Of a stretch of 64,000 nt of DNA, positions 1 to 7,715 are shown piece by piece. The DNA comes from Herbidospora cretacea (GTDB lineage: Bacteria > Actinomycetota > Actinomycetes > Streptosporangiales > Streptosporangiaceae): contig NZ_BBXG01000024.1 of assembly GCF_001570605.1 (NCBI RefSeq), forward strand, positions 62,001-126,000. Direction: 5' to 3'. Position numbers and translations under genes: made by a program. Within the stretch, counting starts at the first letter, position 1. The number at the start of each line of letters is the position of its first letter. Under the pieces are notes generated by a model. That model ran no database searches, was not told the origin of the DNA, and worked only from the letters and a program-made list of their open reading frames with translations.

Positions 1-1
1 C

Positions 2-1033
2 AGCGCCATCTGCGGGACCGATCTCCACATGGTGCGGGGCACCATGCCGGGTATGCGGCCCGGGACGATTCTGGGGCACGAGGCGGTCGGGGTCGTCGAG
101 GAGACCGGGCCGCAGGTGCGGAACTTCAACGCCGGGGATCGGGTTCTGGTCTGTTCCACGATCGGGTGTGGGCGGTGTGTCTACTGCCGGGACGGTTATT
201 ACGCCCAGTGTGACGTCGTCAATCCCGGTGGGACCGCGTTCTTCGGGGGGCCGGAGGCCACCGGGCCGTTCGACGGGCTGCAGGCCGAGTACGCCAGGAT
301 CCCCTACGCCCACACCGGGCTGGTCGCCGTTCCGCCGGGGGTCAGTGACGAGCAGGCTCTCACGGTCAGTGACATCTTCCCGACGGCCTGGTTCGGCGCT
401 CGGCTGGCCGAGGTCGGGCCGGGGGACGTGGTCGTCGTTCTGGGGGCGGGGCCGGTGGGGCAGCTCGCCGTGCTGTCGGCCCGGATGCAGGGGGCGGGGC
501 GGGTCATCATCGTCGACGGCAACGCCGACCGGCTGGAGACCGCGCGGCTGCAGAACGCCGAGACCGTCGACTTCAACGCGGAGGATCCGGTCGCGGCGGT
601 GAAGGAGCTGACCGGGGGCGTGGGGGCCGACCGGGTGATCGACGCGGTGGGGGTCGACGCCGAACCGCCGAGCCGGGACCGGGAGAAGGCCGGTCACGAT
701 CTGTGGGAGCCCGGGGAGGCGCCGGATCAGGCGCTGCGGTGGGCGGTCGAGATGGTGGCCAAGGCGGGCACGATCGGCATCGTCGGCGTCTATCCGGAGG
801 GGTTCGGGAGTTTTCCGCTCGGGACGGCCATGAACCGCAACCTCACCGTCAAGATGGGCAACTGCAACCACCGGCGTTACGCTCCTGGGCTGCTCAGCAA
901 GGTCGCGGCCGGGTCAGCCGATCCGACCACGATCCTCACGCAGCAGGAGACGATGCCCGGCGTGCTGGAGGCGTACGAGGCCTTCGACCGGCGTGAGCCC
1001 GGCTGGACCAAGGTCGCCATCGAACTGGGCTGA
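2..1033 (+). CDS. Zinc-dependent alcohol dehydrogenase (formaldehyde-dehydrogenase-like), 5' end outside window
   Basis: Medium-chain dehydrogenase/reductase, open at its 5' end: the frame runs in from the window edge as SAICGTDLH, so the first ATG at 29 is internal. CGTDLH supplies the catalytic zinc Cys and GHEAVG the following His-Glu. The stretch CGRCVYCRDGYYAQC is the four-Cys structural zinc lobe. GAGPVGQL is the Rossmann NAD(P)-binding glycine motif. An insertion after the Rossmann domain, rich in charged residues (EPPSRDREKAGHDLWEPGE), is typical of the glutathione-independent formaldehyde dehydrogenase-like branch. Expected reaction: NAD-dependent alcohol or aldehyde oxidation; the substrate is unknown. 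No neighbour indicates a pathway. Confidence 0.9.
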   Translation, partial: SAICGTDLHMVRGTMPGMRPGTILGHEAVGVVEETGPQVRNFNAGDRVLVCSTIGCGRCVYCRDGYYAQCDVVNPGGTAFFGGPEATGPFDGLQAEYARIPYAHTGLVAVPPGVSDEQALTVSDIFPTAWFGARLAEVGPGDVVVVLGAGPVGQLAVLSARMQGAGRVIIVDGNADRLETARLQNAETVDFNAEDPVAAVKELTGGVGADRVIDAVGVDAEPPSRDREKAGHDLWEPGEAPDQALRWAVEMVAKAGTIGIVGVYPEGFGSFPLGTAMNRNLTVKMGNCNHRRYAPGLLSKVAAGSADPTTILTQQETMPGVLEAYEAFDRREPGWTKVAIELG

Positions 1034-1061
1034 GACCCCCAACCCCGGAGTGGGCTCGCAC

Positions 1062-1421
1062 ATGGGACGGATAGCAGCGGAGACGCTCATCGCACGTCTG
1101 GCCGACTGAGGGGTCGACACCGTGTTCGGCCTCCCGGGCGACGGCATCAACGGGATCGGGTGCGTTTCGTGCTCGTGCAGCACGAGGAGGCCGCCGCGTT
1201 CATGGCCACCGGGTAAGCGAGGGCCACCGGGAGGATCGGGGTGTGTGCCGCCACGTCGGGGCCCGGCGGCATCCACCTGCTCAACGGCCTGCACGACGCC
1301 AAGCTCGACCACGCGCCGGTGCTGGCGATTCACCGGGATGCAGGAGACGTCCGTGCTGGGCACGGCCTGCCAGCAGGAGGTCAATCTCGACCGGTTATAT
1401 GAGGACGTCGCCGACGTACAG
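1062..1421 (+). pseudogene. Decayed N-terminus of a TPP-dependent pyruvate oxidase/acetolactate-synthase-like enzyme
   Basis: Translating piecewise gives an uninterrupted family signature in broken frames: MGRIAAETLIARLAD, then TGA at 1107-1109 where family members have Trp, then GVDTVFGLPGDGINGI. After a gap of several codons that changes frame comes RVRFVLVQHEEAAAFMATG, TAA at 1214-1216 in place of Tyr, then [19 protein letters not shown], a one-base insertion near 1328, and [18 protein letters not shown]. The glutamate of the TPP-activating QHEEAAAFMA motif is still visible. Only about 120 of the usual 550-600 residues remain; the central and C-terminal TPP-binding domains are gone. Two stops and at least two frame changes make function impossible. 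Confidence 0.9.
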
Positions 1422-1438
1422 GGGACGGACGACGGCGC

Positions 1439-2182
1439 TCAGCGGTGGAGCAAGCCGTGGGCGAACAGTTCGCTGTCGAGGTGGGTGAGGTCGCCCTGGC
1501 GGTAACCGTTCTCCATGGACCGGAGCATGGCCTTGGCGATGCGGACGCCGCCGGGATGACGGCGGGCGAGTTTGCGGGCCAGCACGCCGGTCGCCCGGGT
1601 GAGCTCCTCTTCTGGGACGACCTGGTGGAGCAGCCCGTATTCGAGTGCGGTGGGGGCGTCGATGGCGTCGCAGGTCAGCACGAGGTGGCGCAGGCGGGAG
1701 AGCCCGATGTCCATGGCGAGCCGCGCCGCTGTGCCGCCCCAGGCGGGCGGGATGCCCAAGGCCAGTTCGGGGAGGCGGAAGGTGGCGGTGTCGGCGCCGA
1801 CGCGCAGGTCGCAGTGGGCGGCCAGGCAGACACCCGTGCCCGCCACCGGGCCGTGCAGCCGGGCGACGGTGACGGCGGGGCTCTCGGCGATCGCGCGGCA
1901 CACCCGGTGTCCGAGGGCGGCGGCGCGGCGGACGTCGTCGGGCCCGTCGTCTCCCGAGGCCAGGGTGACGAGCTCGCCGATGTCGCCGCCCTGGCAGAAG
2001 CTCGGCCCGTCGCCGGACAGCACGATCACTGAGGCGGGTTCGTGACCCCGGCCCGGGTCGGTGAGGGTGTGGTAGGCCGTGACGATCTCGCCGAGCGTCC
2101 GGAGGTCGATCGTGTGGTGCGGGGGCGGGCAGCTCAGCCGGACGTGAGCGACGCGCCCGTCGCGTTCGACGGTGACGGTCAT
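1439..2182 (-). CDS. Enoyl-CoA hydratase/isomerase family protein
   Basis: A 247-residue crotonase-fold protein. SVIVLSGDGPSFCQGGDIGEL carries the oxyanion-hole region near residues 50-70, and GPVAGTGVCLAAHCDLRVGAD the second one around residues 110-130. The region usually holding one catalytic Glu reads FRLPELALGIPPAWGGTARL, so a Glu is retained there. The start ATG overlaps the stop of the upstream P450 gene as ATGA, so the two are translationally coupled and probably work on one acyl-type or aromatic substrate. The substrate is not identifiable. Confidence 0.9.
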   Translation of the reverse strand: MTVTVERDGRVAHVRLSCPPPHHTIDLRTLGEIVTAYHTLTDPGRGHEPASVIVLSGDGPSFCQGGDIGELVTLASGDDGPDDVRRAAALGHRVCRAIAESPAVTVARLHGPVAGTGVCLAAHCDLRVGADTATFRLPELALGIPPAWGGTAARLAMDIGLSRLRHLVLTCDAIDAPTALEYGLLHQVVPEEELTRATGVLARKLARRHPGGVRIAKAMLRSMENGYRQGDLTHLDSELFAHGLLHR

Positions 2183-3396
2183 GTCAGCGTCACCTCCAGC
2201 TTGGTGATGTCGCGGAAGGCCAGGCCCCTGGGCCGGACGGGCGGGGCGGCCAGGGCGAGGCGGGTGCCGAAACGCCGAAGCAGCAGCGGGAGCACGGCCT
2301 CGGCCTCGGCTTGGGCGAGCCGGGATCCGAGGCAGTAGTGCGCGCCGAGCCCGAACGCCAGTGACCTGCGGGAAGACGTGCGGTTGGGGTCGAAGCGGGC
2401 CGGGTCGCCGGCCTCCTCGGGATCCCGGTGGGCCGCTCCCACCATCAGGTGGACGGCCTGGTCCTCGGGGACCGGCGATCCGTGCAGGGTGGCGCCGGGT
2501 CCCGCGACGCGCACCAGGATCTGCACCGGCGGGTCCCAGCGCAGGATCTCGGTGACCGCCCGGGGGACGAGATCGGGGCGCCGCGTCAGTTCCCGGGCCT
2601 GATCAGGGTGCGCGGTCAGGGCCAGCACCATGGAGTTCAGCATCGAGCTGGTGGTCTTCCAGCCGGCGATGATCATCGTCTGGGCCTGGATGGCCAGCCA
2701 GTGGCGGTGGTCGTGGCCGACCGTCTCCAGCAGCGCGGCCAGCAATCCCGGCCGGGGCCTGCGCCGGGTCTCCTCCACCATGGCGCGGCAGTGGTCGTAC
2801 AGCTGCCGGGTCTGCTCCTCCAGTTCCCGCAGTTCGCCGCGGCCCGGCGAGATCTCCAGCATGAGCTGGCTGTCACTGGCGAGTTTGCCCAGCGTCGCGG
2901 GGTCGTAGAACGGGTCGCCGAGCAGATCGGACAGCACCTGCAACGGCAGCGCGTCGGCGATCAGCTCGGCGTGGTCGGCGGTTCCCCACTCGTCGAGCCG
3001 GTCGGCCAGCCGGTCGACGGCGGCGGCCGCGTGCTCGTCGATCACCGGCTGGAGGTCGCGCACGGTCCGGGCGGACAGGTGCCGCATCACCAGCGCCCTC
3101 TGGTCGCCGTGCTCGGGCGGGTTCAGCTGCATGAGCGCCTCCGAGACGACGCCCACCATCGGGTAGTCCCGCCACCGGGGCACCCATCGGTCCTTCCACC
3201 CGGGATCCGGCATCCGCCAGCCGGGTGACCCGATGATCTCGGCGCACGAGGCGTAGTCGGTCACCAGCAGGGCCCCCAGCGGCGAGGGGACCACCGGCCC
3301 GAGCTCGCGCAGCCGCTCGTAGATCGGATAAGGGTCCTGCCTGCCCTGGCCGGACCGCAGCCGCACGAGCAGCCTGCCGACCTCCCTCTCTGTCAT
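2179..3396 (-). CDS. Cytochrome P450 with atypical I-helix (AGWKTT)
   Basis: A 405-residue soluble bacterial P450. The heme-binding loop FGLGAHYCLG has the thiolate Cys at 355; the ExxR pair is E283/R286 (EILRW). The I-helix oxygen-activation motif is AGWKTTS (residues 244-250): the residue before the conserved Thr is Lys247, where most P450s have Asp or Glu. The start at 3396 is chosen because it gives a normal P450 length and because the open frame further upstream overlaps the divergent oxidoreductase. It is coupled to the following enoyl-CoA hydratase gene. It needs a ferredoxin/reductase encoded elsewhere. Substrate unknown. Confidence 0.93.
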   Translation of the reverse strand: MTEREVGRLLVRLRSGQGRQDPYPIYERLRELGPVVPSPLGALLVTDYASCAEIIGSPGWRMPDPGWKDRWVPRWRDYPMVGVVSEALMQLNPPEHGDQRALVMRHLSARTVRDLQPVIDEHAAAAVDRLADRLDEWGTADHAELIADALPLQVLSDLLGDPFYDPATLGKLASDSQLMLEISPGRGELRELEEQTRQLYDHCRAMVEETRRRPRPGLLAALLETVGHDHRHWLAIQAQTMIIAGWKTTSSMLNSMVLALTAHPDQARELTRRPDLVPRAVTEILRWDPPVQILVRVAGPGATLHGSPVPEDQAVHLMVGAAHRDPEEAGDPARFDPNRTSSRRSLAFGLGAHYCLGSRLAQAEAEAVLPLLLRRFGTRLALAAPPVRPRGLAFRDITKLEVTLT

Positions 3397-3431
3397 CGTC
3401 CACCCGTCCGTCCGTGCTGCTCCTTTGTTAG

Positions 3432-3496
3432 TTGAAGCATCAAGTACGTTTCGGCGGACGTACTCGGCCTTGATCAAGAACTGGCGAGAAGTTCTC
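3432..3496. promoter_or_regulatory. Cluster of short dyads in the P450/oxidoreductase divergent promoter
   Basis: The 124-bp intergenic region holds four short inverted repeats: TTGAAGCATCAA (3432-3443), AGTACGT-N8-ACGTACT (3443-3464), CTTGATCAAG (3469-3478) and GAGAAGTTCTC (3486-3496). The first resembles MarR-type operators in layout. No regulator gene lies next to it, so which protein binds is unknown. Seen directly; the operator function is inferred. Confidence 0.45.
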
Positions 3497-3520
3497 CGGA
3501 AAAACGGGTAGGGCGGGACA

Positions 3521-5839
3521 ATGGGTATCGACCGCATCGCGGAGCCGTGGGGGGCGCGCACCCCGTACGGACCGGGAGAAACGTGGCCCATCCGGGTCGA
3601 CCAGCAGCTCGCCGACGGGCTGGACGCGGGCGACGTCGACAGCTGGGTGCCGAGCGCGGCCGTCCTGCACAGCAACGGCGACGGGCTGGAGATCGCCGTC
3701 AAGGACGGCCGGATCGCCGGGGTCCGGGGGCGGGCCGACGACCGGGTCAACCACGGCCGCCTGGGTCCGAAGGACCTCTTCGGCTGGCAGGCCGGCAACT
3801 CGCCCGACCGCCTCACCCGGCCGCTGGTCAGGGAAAACGGCCGGCTCGTCGAGGCGAGCTGGGACACCGCGCTCGGCCGGGTGGCCGGCAGGGTCCGTGA
3901 GCTGCTCGACGAACAGGGGCCGAGCGCTCTGGGCTTCTACACGAGCGGCCAGCTGTTCCTGGAGGAGTACTACACGCTCGCCCTCATCGCCCACGGGGGG
4001 CTGGGCACCAACCACGTCGACGGCAACACCCGCCTGTGCACCGCGACGGCCGCGGCGGCGCTGAAGGAGTCGTTCGGCTGCGACGGCCAGCCCGGCAGCT
4101 ACACCGACATCGACCACGCCGACGTCATCTGCCTCTACGGCCACAACATGGCCGCCACCCAGACGGTCACCTGGAGCCGCGTCCTCGACCGGCTCGCCGG
4201 GCCCAACCCGCCCGCCGTGATCTGCGTCGACCCCCGCAGGACGCAGGTGGCCGAGGCCGCGACCGTCCACCTGGCCAACCGGCCGGGCACCAACGTGGCG
4301 CTGATGAACGGCATCCTGCACGAGATCATCGCGACCGGCCGGATCGACCAGGGCTACATCGACGCCCACACGGTCGGCTTCGACGAGCTGAAGCGCCAGG
4401 TGGCCGACTATCCCCCGGAGAAGGCGGCGCTGATCTGCGGCGTGCCGGAAGACGACCTGCGCCGGGCCGCCACGATCATCGGGACCGCCGAGCGGCTCCT
4501 CTCGACCGTCCTGCAAGGCTTCTACCAGGCCAATCAGGCGACCGCGGCGGCGGTGCAGGTCAACAACGTCCATCTGGTACGCGGCATGCTCGGCCGCCCC
4601 GGCTGCGGGGTGCTCCAGATGAACGGCCAGCCGACGGCCGAGAACACCCGTGAGTGCGGCGCCGACGGCGACCTGCCGGGCTTCCGCAACTGGTCGAACC
4701 CCGACCACGTGGCCGAGCTGGCCCGGATCTGGAACATCGACCCGATGGACATCCCGCACTACTCGCCGCCCACCCACGCCATGAAGATCTTCCGCTACGC
4801 GGAAGAGGGATCCATCAAGTTCCTGTACGTCATGGGCACCAACCCCGCCGTCTCCCTGCCGGAACTGCGCCGCATCCGGGAGATCCTCTCCAGGGAGGAC
4901 CTGTTCCTGGTCGTCCAGGACATCTTCCCGACCGAGACCACCGAACTGGCCGACGTGGTGCTCCCGGCGGCGGCGTGGGGCGAGAAGACCGGCGCGTTCA
5001 CCAACGCCGACCGGACCGTCCACCTGTCGGAGCGGGCCGTCGACCCTCCGGGTGAGGCCCGTTCCGACCTCGACATCCTGATCGACCTGGCCCGGCGTCT
5101 CGGCCTGACCGACCGCGACGGCGCCCCGCTGATCAAGTGGCACGACGCGGAGGGCGCGTTCGAGGGCTGGAAGGCCTGCTCGAAGGGCCGCCCCTGCGAC
5201 TACAGCGGCCTGACCTACGACCGGCTGCGCCGGGGCGGGGTGCAGTGGCCGGTCACCGAGGAACACCCGGAGGGGACCGAGCGCCTGTACGCCGGCGGCG
5301 CGTTCCGCAGCGCCCCCGACGACTGCGAGGCCTACGGCCGCGACCTGATCACCGGCGCTCCCTTCGAGGCGACCGAATACCGCGCGCAGAACCCCGACGG
5401 GAAGGCGATCATCCGCGCGGCCGAGTACGTCGCCCCGCACGAGTCCCCGAGCGGGGAGTTCCCGTTCTGGCTGACCACCGGCCGGTCGCTCTACCACTTC
5501 CACACCCGCACCAAGACCGGGCGCGCTTCCGAGCTCCAGGCCGCCGACCCGGAGGTCTGGGCAGAACTGTCCGCCGAGGACGCCGGGCGGCTGGAGGTGG
5601 CCGAGGGCGACCTCGTGCGGGTGACGACGCCGCGCGGCGCGATCACCGCGCCCGTGCGCGTCACCGGAATCCGGCCGGGCGTGGTCTTCGTGTCGTTCCA
5701 CTACGGCTACTGGGACCGCGACGGCGGCGACCACGACCGGGCGGCCAACGAACTGACCATGACCGACTGGGACCCGGTCTCCAAACAGCCGATCTTCAAG
5801 ACGGCCGCCGCCCGGGTGGAGAAGGGAGGACGGCCGTGA
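3521..5839 (+). CDS. Molybdopterin oxidoreductase (nitrate reductase/formate dehydrogenase-like) lacking the N-terminal FeS cysteines
   Basis: A 772-residue member of the DMSO-reductase family of bis-MGD molybdoenzymes. NTRLCTATA places the probable molybdenum-ligand Cys at residue 173; GTNPAVSLP and the C-terminal dinucleotide-binding domain (LTTGRSLYHFHTRTKTGR, residues ~650 onward) are typical. The usual CxxCxxxC...C [4Fe-4S] site is replaced: SAAVLHSNGDGLEIAV and GRLGPKDLFGW keep the surrounding pattern but contain none of the four cysteines. It is probably cytoplasmic, as no Tat signal is visible. The next gene overlaps its stop (GTGA), suggesting a dedicated partner. Substrate undetermined. 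Confidence 0.88.
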   Translation: MGIDRIAEPWGARTPYGPGETWPIRVDQQLADGLDAGDVDSWVPSAAVLHSNGDGLEIAVKDGRIAGVRGRADDRVNHGRLGPKDLFGWQAGNSPDRLTRPLVRENGRLVEASWDTALGRVAGRVRELLDEQGPSALGFYTSGQLFLEEYYTLALIAHGGLGTNHVDGNTRLCTATAAAALKESFGCDGQPGSYTDIDHADVICLYGHNMAATQTVTWSRVLDRLAGPNPPAVICVDPRRTQVAEAATVHLANRPGTNVALMNGILHEIIATGRIDQGYIDAHTVGFDELKRQVADYPPEKAALICGVPEDDLRRAATIIGTAERLLSTVLQGFYQANQATAAAVQVNNVHLVRGMLGRPGCGVLQMNGQPTAENTRECGADGDLPGFRNWSNPDHVAELARIWNIDPMDIPHYSPPTHAMKIFRYAEEGSIKFLYVMGTNPAVSLPELRRIREILSREDLFLVVQDIFPTETTELADVVLPAAAWGEKTGAFTNADRTVHLSERAVDPPGEARSDLDILIDLARRLGLTDRDGAPLIKWHDAEGAFEGWKACSKGRPCDYSGLTYDRLRRGGVQWPVTEEHPEGTERLYAGGAFRSAPDDCEAYGRDLITGAPFEATEYRAQNPDGKAIIRAAEYVAPHESPSGEFPFWLTTGRSLYHFHTRTKTGRASELQAADPEVWAELSAEDAGRLEVAEGDLVRVTTPRGAITAPVRVTGIRPGVVFVSFHYGYWDRDGGDHDRAANELTMTDWDPVSKQPIFKTAAARVEKGGRP

Positions 5840-6297
5840 AGTTCGAGCTGCTGATCGACGAGCTCCACCGGTCGGAGGACGAGCTCGCGCGGGCCCTGCT
5901 CGCCATGGCCGACCGGCACCGGGCCGACCACGAGACCTACCACGTCGCCCGGGACCTGGCCGCCTGGTCGGCCGGCCACCTGCGGGAACTGGCCCCGGCC
6001 GGGAAGGAGTTCGGGCTCGACCTGGCGTCCGGCCTTTCCGGGGAACCGGTGTCGCTGGTCCGGGAGTGGCTCGGCCACCGGGAGCCGTCGGTCCTGCTGC
6101 TGGCCGACTTCCGTTACCTCTACCGGCTGACCGCCGGGGTGTCGGCCGACTGGGAGCTCCTGGCCCAGGCCGCCCAGGGCGCGCGGCGGGCCGACCTGCT
6201 GGCGCTCACCCAGCACTGCCATCCGCAGACGCTCCGCCAGCTGCGCTGGGCCAACGCCCGGTTGAAGGACTCGGCGACGCAGCCACTGGTGAGCTGA
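5836..6297 (+). CDS. Hypothetical protein coupled to the molybdopterin oxidoreductase
   Basis: A 153-residue helical, soluble protein with no recognised domain. The GTG start overlaps the upstream TGA as GTGA, with GAGGAC-type purine-rich sequence just upstream, so it is translated with the oxidoreductase. It starts KFELLIDELHRSEDELARAL and contains repeated Leu/Ala-rich helices with HREPSVLLLADFRYLYRL in the middle. A small accessory or maturation protein for the molybdoenzyme is a reasonable guess from position only. No cysteine cluster or membrane segment is present. Confidence 0.8.
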   Translation: MKFELLIDELHRSEDELARALLAMADRHRADHETYHVARDLAAWSAGHLRELAPAGKEFGLDLASGLSGEPVSLVREWLGHREPSVLLLADFRYLYRLTAGVSADWELLAQAAQGARRADLLALTQHCHPQTLRQLRWANARLKDSATQPLVS

Positions 6298-6374
6298 AAA
6301 TGCTTTAAAAGTGAACAATTAAGGCTGATGCCAAATGCGTTGACCTTATGCGATAAATTCGCCATTCTGGCGCA

Positions 6375-6884
6375 ATGCGCACATTACGTCCCCTTGCGGG
6401 AGTGATCCTTACATCTGCTCTCCTGACCGGTTACGCCGCCGCGCCGGCCGCCGCCTCCGTTCAGGAATCCGCCACGGTCTCGCAGGTCACGGCTGCGGCG
6501 CGGCCGGGCAACGGCAAGGTCCTTTCCGACCGCATCAGCGGCGGGGAGGGCATTTTGAAGATCAAGAATGGCACCGGCAAGGACGGGGTCGTCACTCTCG
6601 TCCGGGGCAAGTCCAAGGCGTTCAGCCTCTATGTCCGGGCGAAGTCGACCGCCAGCTTCAAAAGGGTGGACGACGGCACGTACACCGTCTACTTCACCAC
6701 CGGATACCGATACAGCACGTCGAAGCGCAAGTTCACCAAGAGCGCCTCGTACCAGCGCTTCACCGACCGGCTGAGGTTCAACACGACCTCGACGTCGTCG
6801 ACCATCTGGACGCTCACCCTCAACCCCGTCAAGGGCGGCAACGCCCGCACGACCGGCGTCAACCCGAAGGACTTCCCGAAGTAA
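6375..6884 (+). CDS. Small secreted beta-rich protein, function unknown
   Basis: A 169-residue exported protein. A Sec signal peptide (residues ~1-27: positively charged start, then GVILTSALLTG, Ala-rich cleavage zone APAAAS) precedes a Thr/Ser/Lys-rich beta-strand domain. The pattern ILKIKNGTGKDGVVTLVRG and GTYTVYFTTGYRYSTS suggests a small Ig-like or beta-sandwich fold. No Cys pairs, anchor or catalytic motif are visible. The preceding 77 bp are unusually AT-rich and probably hold its promoter. Confidence 0.8.
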   Translation: MRTLRPLAGVILTSALLTGYAAAPAAASVQESATVSQVTAAARPGNGKVLSDRISGGEGILKIKNGTGKDGVVTLVRGKSKAFSLYVRAKSTASFKRVDDGTYTVYFTTGYRYSTSKRKFTKSASYQRFTDRLRFNTTSTSSTIWTLTLNPVKGGNARTTGVNPKDFPK

Positions 6885-6887
6885 TTT

Positions 6888-6932
6888 TTGCGGGGTCAGA
6901 AACATTGCGGGGTCCGCAAAATCCGGTAGTGT
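6888..6932 (+). promoter_or_regulatory. Leaderless TetR promoter with embedded operator
   Basis: A -35 TTGCGG (6905-6910) and -10 TAGTGT (6927-6932) are 16 bp apart and end 7 bp before the ATG at 6940, predicting a leaderless transcript. The -35 lies inside the palindrome TTGCGGGGTCCGCAA (6905-6919), and a second half-copy TTGCGGGGTC sits at 6888-6897. This layout fits autorepression by the TetR protein that follows. Confidence 0.65.
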
Positions 6933-6939
6933 TCGGGGC

Positions 6940-7569
6940 ATGGGTACCGAGGACGGCGAGCGCGGGGGGCTGCGCGAGCGCAAGAAGCAGGAGACGCGCA
7001 TCGCGCTGAGCTGGGCCGCCGTCCGTCTCACCATCGAGCGTGGGCTGGAGAACGTCCGGGTGGAGGACATCGCCGCCGAGGTCGGCGTCTCTCCCCGGAC
7101 GTTCAACAACTACTTCTCCAGCAAAGGCGAGGCGATCGCCGCCCGCCATCTCGAACGCGCCCGGTCGATCGCGGCCGAGCTGCGCGCCCAGCCGGCGTCC
7201 AAGCCCCTGTGGGAGGCGATCAACGACGCGGCGCTGGCCCGCTTCGCCCTCGGCCAGGAAGGCGACGGCCGGAACACCCACGACCAGCAGTGGATCGCCG
7301 GCGTCCGCCTGATGATCGCCGAACCGGCGCTCCAGGGCGAGATGATCAAGGCCAGTGCCGCCGCCGAGGCCGAGTTCGCCGCGGCGGTCGCCGAACGCAC
7401 CGGCACCGACGTCACCAGCGACATGTATCCCAAGCTGGTCGCGGGCGCGGTGACGGCCGCCTTCGGCGTGGCCGTCGAACACTGGCTGCGCGCCGATCCC
7501 TCGGTCTCCATCATGACTCTCGTGTCCGAGGCCCTGCACCGCCTCTCCGCCGGTCTCCCCGCCCCCTGA
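6940..7569 (+). CDS. TetR/AcrR family transcriptional regulator
   Basis: A 209-residue regulator. The N-terminal HTH covers about residues 20-65 (IALSWAAVRLTIERGLENVRVEDIAAEVGVSPRTFNNYFSSKGEAI, read as overlapping pieces); the recognition helix is VSPRTFNNYF. The C-terminal domain is a helical ligand-binding domain with no recognised ligand. No ribosome-binding site precedes the start and the -10 box is 7 bp away, so it is probably leaderless. The flavin monooxygenase gene 146 bp downstream in the same direction is the likely target besides itself. Confidence 0.92.
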   Translation: MGTEDGERGGLRERKKQETRIALSWAAVRLTIERGLENVRVEDIAAEVGVSPRTFNNYFSSKGEAIAARHLERARSIAAELRAQPASKPLWEAINDAALARFALGQEGDGRNTHDQQWIAGVRLMIAEPALQGEMIKASAAAEAEFAAAVAERTGTDVTSDMYPKLVAGAVTAAFGVAVEHWLRADPSVSIMTLVSEALHRLSAGLPAP

Positions 7570-7715
7570 TCCCACCCCTCACGAAGAGGAACCGGCCCTC
7601 CGGATCCATCCGCAGACCGCGAGATCCGCACACCGAGAAATCCACGTACCAAGAGATCCGGCGTACCCGGATTCATTCGCCATGCCCTCGATCAGCCACC
7701 TCACGGAGGAGCCCC

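Noticed and set aside
3440..5734. A 764-codon minus-strand frame covering the molybdoenzyme
   Set aside because: Low-complexity Val/Gly/Ala/Asp composition with no motifs; the plus-strand protein carries clear molybdoenzyme motifs.
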